A stretch of 64,000 nt of DNA, taken from NCBI RefSeq assembly GCF_025961315.1, contig NZ_JAOQNK010000001.1, positions 682,001 to 746,000 of the forward strand, read 5' to 3'. Position 1 is the first letter of the stretch, and each line of letters begins with the position of its first letter. Below the pieces are notes generated by a model that was not told the origin of the DNA, made no database searches, and was given only the letters and a program-made list of their open reading frames with translations. The position numbers were made by a program, and so were the translations under genes. This document shows positions 60,772-64,000 of the stretch, one piece after another. The stretch is from Sphingobacterium kitahiroshimense. Lineage in GTDB: Bacteria; Bacteroidota; Bacteroidia; Sphingobacteriales; Sphingobacteriaceae.

Positions 60772-60805
60772 CTATTCATTTCTATTTTAGTATTGATCTC
60801 TTTAA

Positions 60806-61204
60806 CTATTTATAATAGTTTATCAAAAAGACCCCATAGCCTTCATTATCCAGAACCAACTCTCCATCTTTTAAGATACTACCATCTTTACCTAGAATTG
60901 ACATCTGATATTTCGCTCCGGGTATTCCGCCGTCGATGGATACGGAAAAGCCTGCTCCCCCCACAGCATCTATCAATGTTACTGTCTTTTGCCAAGGAAC
61001 GCTAACAATCTCTTCATAGTTATCTGGAATATTGTAAGGATCTGTAATTGTAGGGGTATATTGAACTTGTGCCGTTGTGGCAGGTCCCTTTAAAGTGTAA
61101 GTGATCTGATAGCTTGATGAATCTGAATCAGATTCTTTTGAACAACTGCCGCAAATAAAACTAACGACACACACCATCAAAAATATTTTAATAGCTCTTT
61201 CCAT
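60806..61204 (-). CDS. Small lipoprotein, possibly MmpS-like
   Basis: A 132-aa protein with signal peptide and lipobox ICGSC (Cys21), then a Ser/Asp-rich spacer. The mature part is a beta-sandwich-like sequence: YQITYTLKGPATTAQVQYTP, VSVPWQKTVTLIDAVGG, GAKYQMSILGKDGSILKDGE. The VxYT...PWxKTV...DG arrangement recalls MmpS/immunoglobulin-like lipoproteins, but this is by eye only. Single gene with its own terminator. Confidence 0.7.
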   Translation of the reverse strand: MERAIKIFLMVCVVSFICGSCSKESDSDSSSYQITYTLKGPATTAQVQYTPTITDPYNIPDNYEEIVSVPWQKTVTLIDAVGGAGFSVSIDGGIPGAKYQMSILGKDGSILKDGELVLDNEGYGVFLINYYK

Positions 61205-61480
61205 ATAAAGTTTTCTCTTTTAAACCAAATATCATACCAACGGAGCCATATATGTATTTTTATAATTAACCCGGAGATGGTAAGTTATCTGCATGAAACG
61301 CTATCAAAGCAATTTCTCTAGGAATAAAGATATACTGATTAATGAAGGTAATGCCGTACTTGTTGATATCATTACCCATACATTTCCTCTAAACTATAGG
61401 ACACTTCCATATAATGCCAAAAGAAAGGAGATATTTTTATTGTATGTATTCTTTAGAGTCGCTTATTACTTAGGAAGGGG

Positions 61481-62710
61481 TTACATTTTGGTCAAGGATT
61501 TTTTTTCCTTATCATACCTATATTCATAACTCTTCTCTTCATCAGATGGTTGTCCTCTAAATAAATTCTTATTTCCCCAGTTGGGAGTTAATTTTAAAAA
61601 ACTTGGTGCGATGATCCAGTTTCCATCCAAACCAATAATTCCAAATAATTCGGTCTTTTTATCCTGTGCGACAGCGCAAGCACATCTTTCATAAAAGGTT
61701 TCAGGCACTCCATCAGACTGGTCAACGGAATTACGCAAATAGTGCTTTCTGTCTAATTGTGTTTTATCCCAAAATACGATAGATGCTTTCTTAAAATCAG
61801 AAACAAAATATTCAGTTAGAAACAAAGAGTTCTCCTTGCGCTGTAAGTCTGCAATAATCTGCTCATATGAAAACTTATTATAGGCTTCTGCACATGTAAT
61901 TTTATCATTCTCAAGTTGTGTTATGGCATTTTTAATAGCTGCTATATAAGGTCTGAGGTACTCACTTTTATAAGCAGCTCCATTTCCAGACATCACTTTT
62001 GACAATTTGTGACCCTGTGCATTTTCTGCTTCAATTTTTATGACATGCCGCATTGATTCAGGAACTTTGACGCGTACATATCCATTGCCATAGTGTACGA
62101 TTTCGATTTGCCCTGCAGAGGTCTGTATGGTTTGTCCTGCTGTACTAATTTCATAAATAATTTCCTTGCTTAAATTGGTCTCCATACTATAATCAAAGCT
62201 TTTGATTGGTTTTGTGCCTTTAAGTACCAACGTTTGATGACCAAATTGCGGGGAAATTATTTTATCAACCGAAATGTCTTCGCCCCCTTCGATTGTTCCA
62301 TCTAAAAAGTATATTTTTTTTACTTTAAAAATTGCATCCGGGATGTTATCTAAGAAATCTAAGGTAAAATTATATCCATCTCCAAGGATATTGGATATAT
62401 TAAATCGATCAAACCGGATTTCAATTAATGTATTAGGATATACATATTTTGTTATTGGCGGATATCCTTTGGGAAAAAAATAGCTTTCCTCTATCTTGCT
62501 ATCATTTTGCGTCAGATCTTGCAGATCACTAAAATTAGCCCGTAAATCTCGGAGATCCGAGGGTTCATATTTATCGGCATGCAAGAAGTTATCAAGCAAC
62601 AGTAGATTATCATTGAGCATATCAAGACATTCCTGCTTGGATTGACCATTTGAACAATTACTGCTGGTTAGAAAAAAAAGTATAATAATTATTTGATATA
62701 TTCTTTTCAT
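61481..62710 (-). CDS. Hypothetical lipoprotein (409 aa)
   Basis: Signal peptide with lipobox-like SSNC (Cys19). The middle (about 60-240) is beta-rich. A helical part spans about 250-330, then ends ELFGIIGLDGNWIIAPSFLK with LTPNWGNKNLF, which resembles one WG-repeat unit (DGxWIIxPxF). Probably outer-membrane or periplasmic; no function recognised. Stands alone, ending about 280 bases from the 132-aa lipoprotein gene. Confidence 0.7.
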   Translation of the reverse strand: MKRIYQIIIILFFLTSSNCSNGQSKQECLDMLNDNLLLLDNFLHADKYEPSDLRDLRANFSDLQDLTQNDSKIEESYFFPKGYPPITKYVYPNTLIEIRFDRFNISNILGDGYNFTLDFLDNIPDAIFKVKKIYFLDGTIEGGEDISVDKIISPQFGHQTLVLKGTKPIKSFDYSMETNLSKEIIYEISTAGQTIQTSAGQIEIVHYGNGYVRVKVPESMRHVIKIEAENAQGHKLSKVMSGNGAAYKSEYLRPYIAAIKNAITQLENDKITCAEAYNKFSYEQIIADLQRKENSLFLTEYFVSDFKKASIVFWDKTQLDRKHYLRNSVDQSDGVPETFYERCACAVAQDKKTELFGIIGLDGNWIIAPSFLKLTPNWGNKNLFRGQPSDEEKSYEYRYDKEKKSLTKM

Positions 62711-63038
62711 ATTTATCTTTCTAAATTTTTAATGATCTAAACTATTGGTAATTTATTGTTACTGGCTCAGATATAATCCTTAACAAGGACTAAATTAATG
62801 TATGAAATGATAAAACAAGAAGTTATTTACAATACGTTTTATCCCTTTTACGATTTGATCAGGTTTACTTGTTTACACTTCACGCTCATTGCACTCCAAT
62901 TCACATAATCCTTTTGAAGGAGTATGTCTTTTGATCGTAACCAACCATCGTGAGGTTGATTAAGCTGCTCGTAAACAAAATCTGATATATTCAGATTAAT
63001 AAAAAAATGTAATTTAGTCAACCGAAATAGAAAACTAA
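62711..63038. other. Intergenic stretch with a coding trace
   Basis: Around 62870-62985 the minus strand has about 37 codons (DFVYEQLNQPHDGWLRSKDI then LLQKDYVNWSAMSVKCKQ), without start or stop of its own. Probably a leftover. The rest is leader DNA. Confidence 0.35.
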
Positions 63039-63878
63039 ATGTATAACAACAGAATCCAACTGCAAATCATCATTTTTTTAAGTATATTCATTTGCAATTT
63101 TTCCCATGCGCAAACACATTTATTTAACGAAATGTCTATTGATAGCACCAGGTTTACAGAGACTAGAAATATACTAAGCGCATTACCCGTAGATATATTT
63201 CAAAAAAAAGTATTTACAAATGAAAGTACTAAAATCCCCTATCGATTCCTTTTTCCAAAGAACTTTACTACAACTAAAAAATATCCGCTTGTAATTACAT
63301 TTCATAATTCTTCAAGACAAGGCAATGATAACAAAAATCAATTGGAACATTTAGCACGAACTTGGGTAAGGGATGATATCTTTGACAAATTTAATTGCTT
63401 TGTATTAGCACCTCAATTTGAACAGCGTTCCTCTACCTATTCGCAGAATGCGGAAGGGATGTTGACAGCTAGTCCATCAAAAGATGCTATTCAAATTTTG
63501 ACTCTGATTAAAAAACTAGAAAAGGGACATCCCAATATTGACTTGAATCGAATTTATCTAATTGGCTATTCTATGGGCGCATCAACAGCTCAAAATTTGA
63601 TCAACCTAGCCCCTGAAAAATTTGCCGCAATAGTTTCTATAGCCGCTGTTCCTGACTTATCAAACCTTGATAAACTAAAGCATAAGGATATTTGGCTAAT
63701 TCATGGAGAAAAAGACACAAGTAATCCATACAGCGGAAGCGAAGTATTATACAAAAAATTAGATGGTAATGCCAAGCTTGTCTTCACAACGTTTAAAAAT
63801 CTCGATCATAACAACATTGTAATCCCTTATTTACTAACAGATGAACTTCAGAAATGGCTATTTAGTAAACAGCTATAG
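63039..63878 (+). CDS. Secreted alpha/beta hydrolase (phospholipase/carboxylesterase or PHB-depolymerase-like)
   Basis: A 279-aa protein with signal peptide (ending FSHAQ). The catalytic triad is visible: nucleophile Ser178 in GYSMG (176-180), Asp226 in IHGEKDTSNPY, His257 in NLDHNN. PLVITFHNSSRQGNDN is the usual segment before the nucleophile elbow, as in dienelactone hydrolase-like and LpqC-like esterases of polysaccharide or ester degradation. It is secreted, so it acts on an external or periplasmic ester. Substrate unknown. Confidence 0.88.
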   Translation: MYNNRIQLQIIIFLSIFICNFSHAQTHLFNEMSIDSTRFTETRNILSALPVDIFQKKVFTNESTKIPYRFLFPKNFTTTKKYPLVITFHNSSRQGNDNKNQLEHLARTWVRDDIFDKFNCFVLAPQFEQRSSTYSQNAEGMLTASPSKDAIQILTLIKKLEKGHPNIDLNRIYLIGYSMGASTAQNLINLAPEKFAAIVSIAAVPDLSNLDKLKHKDIWLIHGEKDTSNPYSGSEVLYKKLDGNAKLVFTTFKNLDHNNIVIPYLLTDELQKWLFSKQL

Positions 63879-64000
63879 ATTTCAGGAAATTGATTCGATT
63901 TCATTGCACTGTGCATAGCTCCTGTCATTGTTCTGTTGAATACCTTCTGTTTTTAAATCCTTAATGAAAAATTATTGTCGATAGCTGTTTGGAAGATCGC

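Noticed and set aside
61293-61529. 78-codon plus-strand frame between two lipoprotein genes
   Set aside because: It overlaps the 3' end of the 409-aa gene, has an odd start and ends in antisense sequence. A real small gene cannot be fully excluded.
1-64000. Search for tRNA, rRNA, CRISPR arrays, prophage genes, integrase att sites and insertion sequences
   Set aside because: No cloverleaf-like sequence, regular spacer-repeat array, phage structural gene, DDE/HUH transposase or terminal inverted repeat of an IS could be recognised by eye. A dedicated scan could still find weak cases.

Overview
The window looks like chromosomal DNA of a Bacteroidota member, most probably Sphingobacteriaceae and Sphingobacterium-like. 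This is inferred from the AT-rich composition, candidate promoters of the TAnnTTTG type, poor Shine-Dalgarno sequences and the protein types present (secreted TlpA-like thioredoxin, DUF6766, class A beta-lactamase, Rpn and YbjQ families). It was not tested by any search. I found no rRNA, tRNA, CRISPR array, prophage or intact insertion sequence.

Region 1 (1-5.8 kb) is gene debris around one housekeeping gene: a nonsense-mutated YhcG/DUF1016 gene, a DinB-family gene, a frameshifted YbjQ-family gene, a frameshifted Rpn-family nuclease, two gene fragments abutting the 3' end of lysS, then lysS and an AraC regulator. Region 2 (5.8-19.4 kb) is accessory. It holds a 228-bp two-copy hairpin element, secreted TonB-C-like and thioredoxin proteins, a GNAT gene that is partly duplicated 7 kb away, more YbjQ and Rpn copies, a tandem pair of ~590-aa paralogs, a broken TraB/GumN gene and other decayed frames.

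Region 3 (19.5-26.8 kb) is stress-flavoured: a zinc-finger-like protein, a frameshifted NarL-type response regulator, DUF6766, an ECF sigma factor, a lipoprotein, a YciF-like ferritin, a Tat-signal SDR and a zinc alcohol dehydrogenase. Region 4 (26.9-32.8 kb) has a member of an unknown 241-aa family, two PAS histidine kinases (one lying between two pieces of a YbjQ gene) and the relic of a thioester-reductase domain. Region 5 (32.9-40.6 kb) is transport and osmotic balance: PiT phosphate transporter with a PhoU-like tail, MscS-type channel, BCCT transporter and MgtC.

Region 6 (40.9-49.5 kb) has two divergent regulator/target pairs (MFS-GNAT/LysR and nitroreductase/HxlR, the latter with a visible operator and promoter), a second 241-aa family member, a small ABM-GNAT-GNAT operon and a DUF4397-like lipoprotein. 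Region 7 (49.5-54 kb) is a run of porin, Dabb protein, cupin-like protein, response regulator and histidine kinase. Region 8 (54.5-64 kb) has secreted proteins, a serine hydrolase, a class A beta-lactamase, a GNAT, a 2-dehydropantoate 2-reductase, two lipoproteins and an alpha/beta hydrolase.

The most unusual signal is a recurring unit, Rpn-type nuclease - long perfect hairpin - YbjQ-family gene, seen twice in full order and in several fragments. The stems of the two hairpins differ in sequence yet both remain perfect. Rearrangement junctions fall on these copies. The 228-bp repeat and the 241-aa paralog family are further candidates for undescribed elements.
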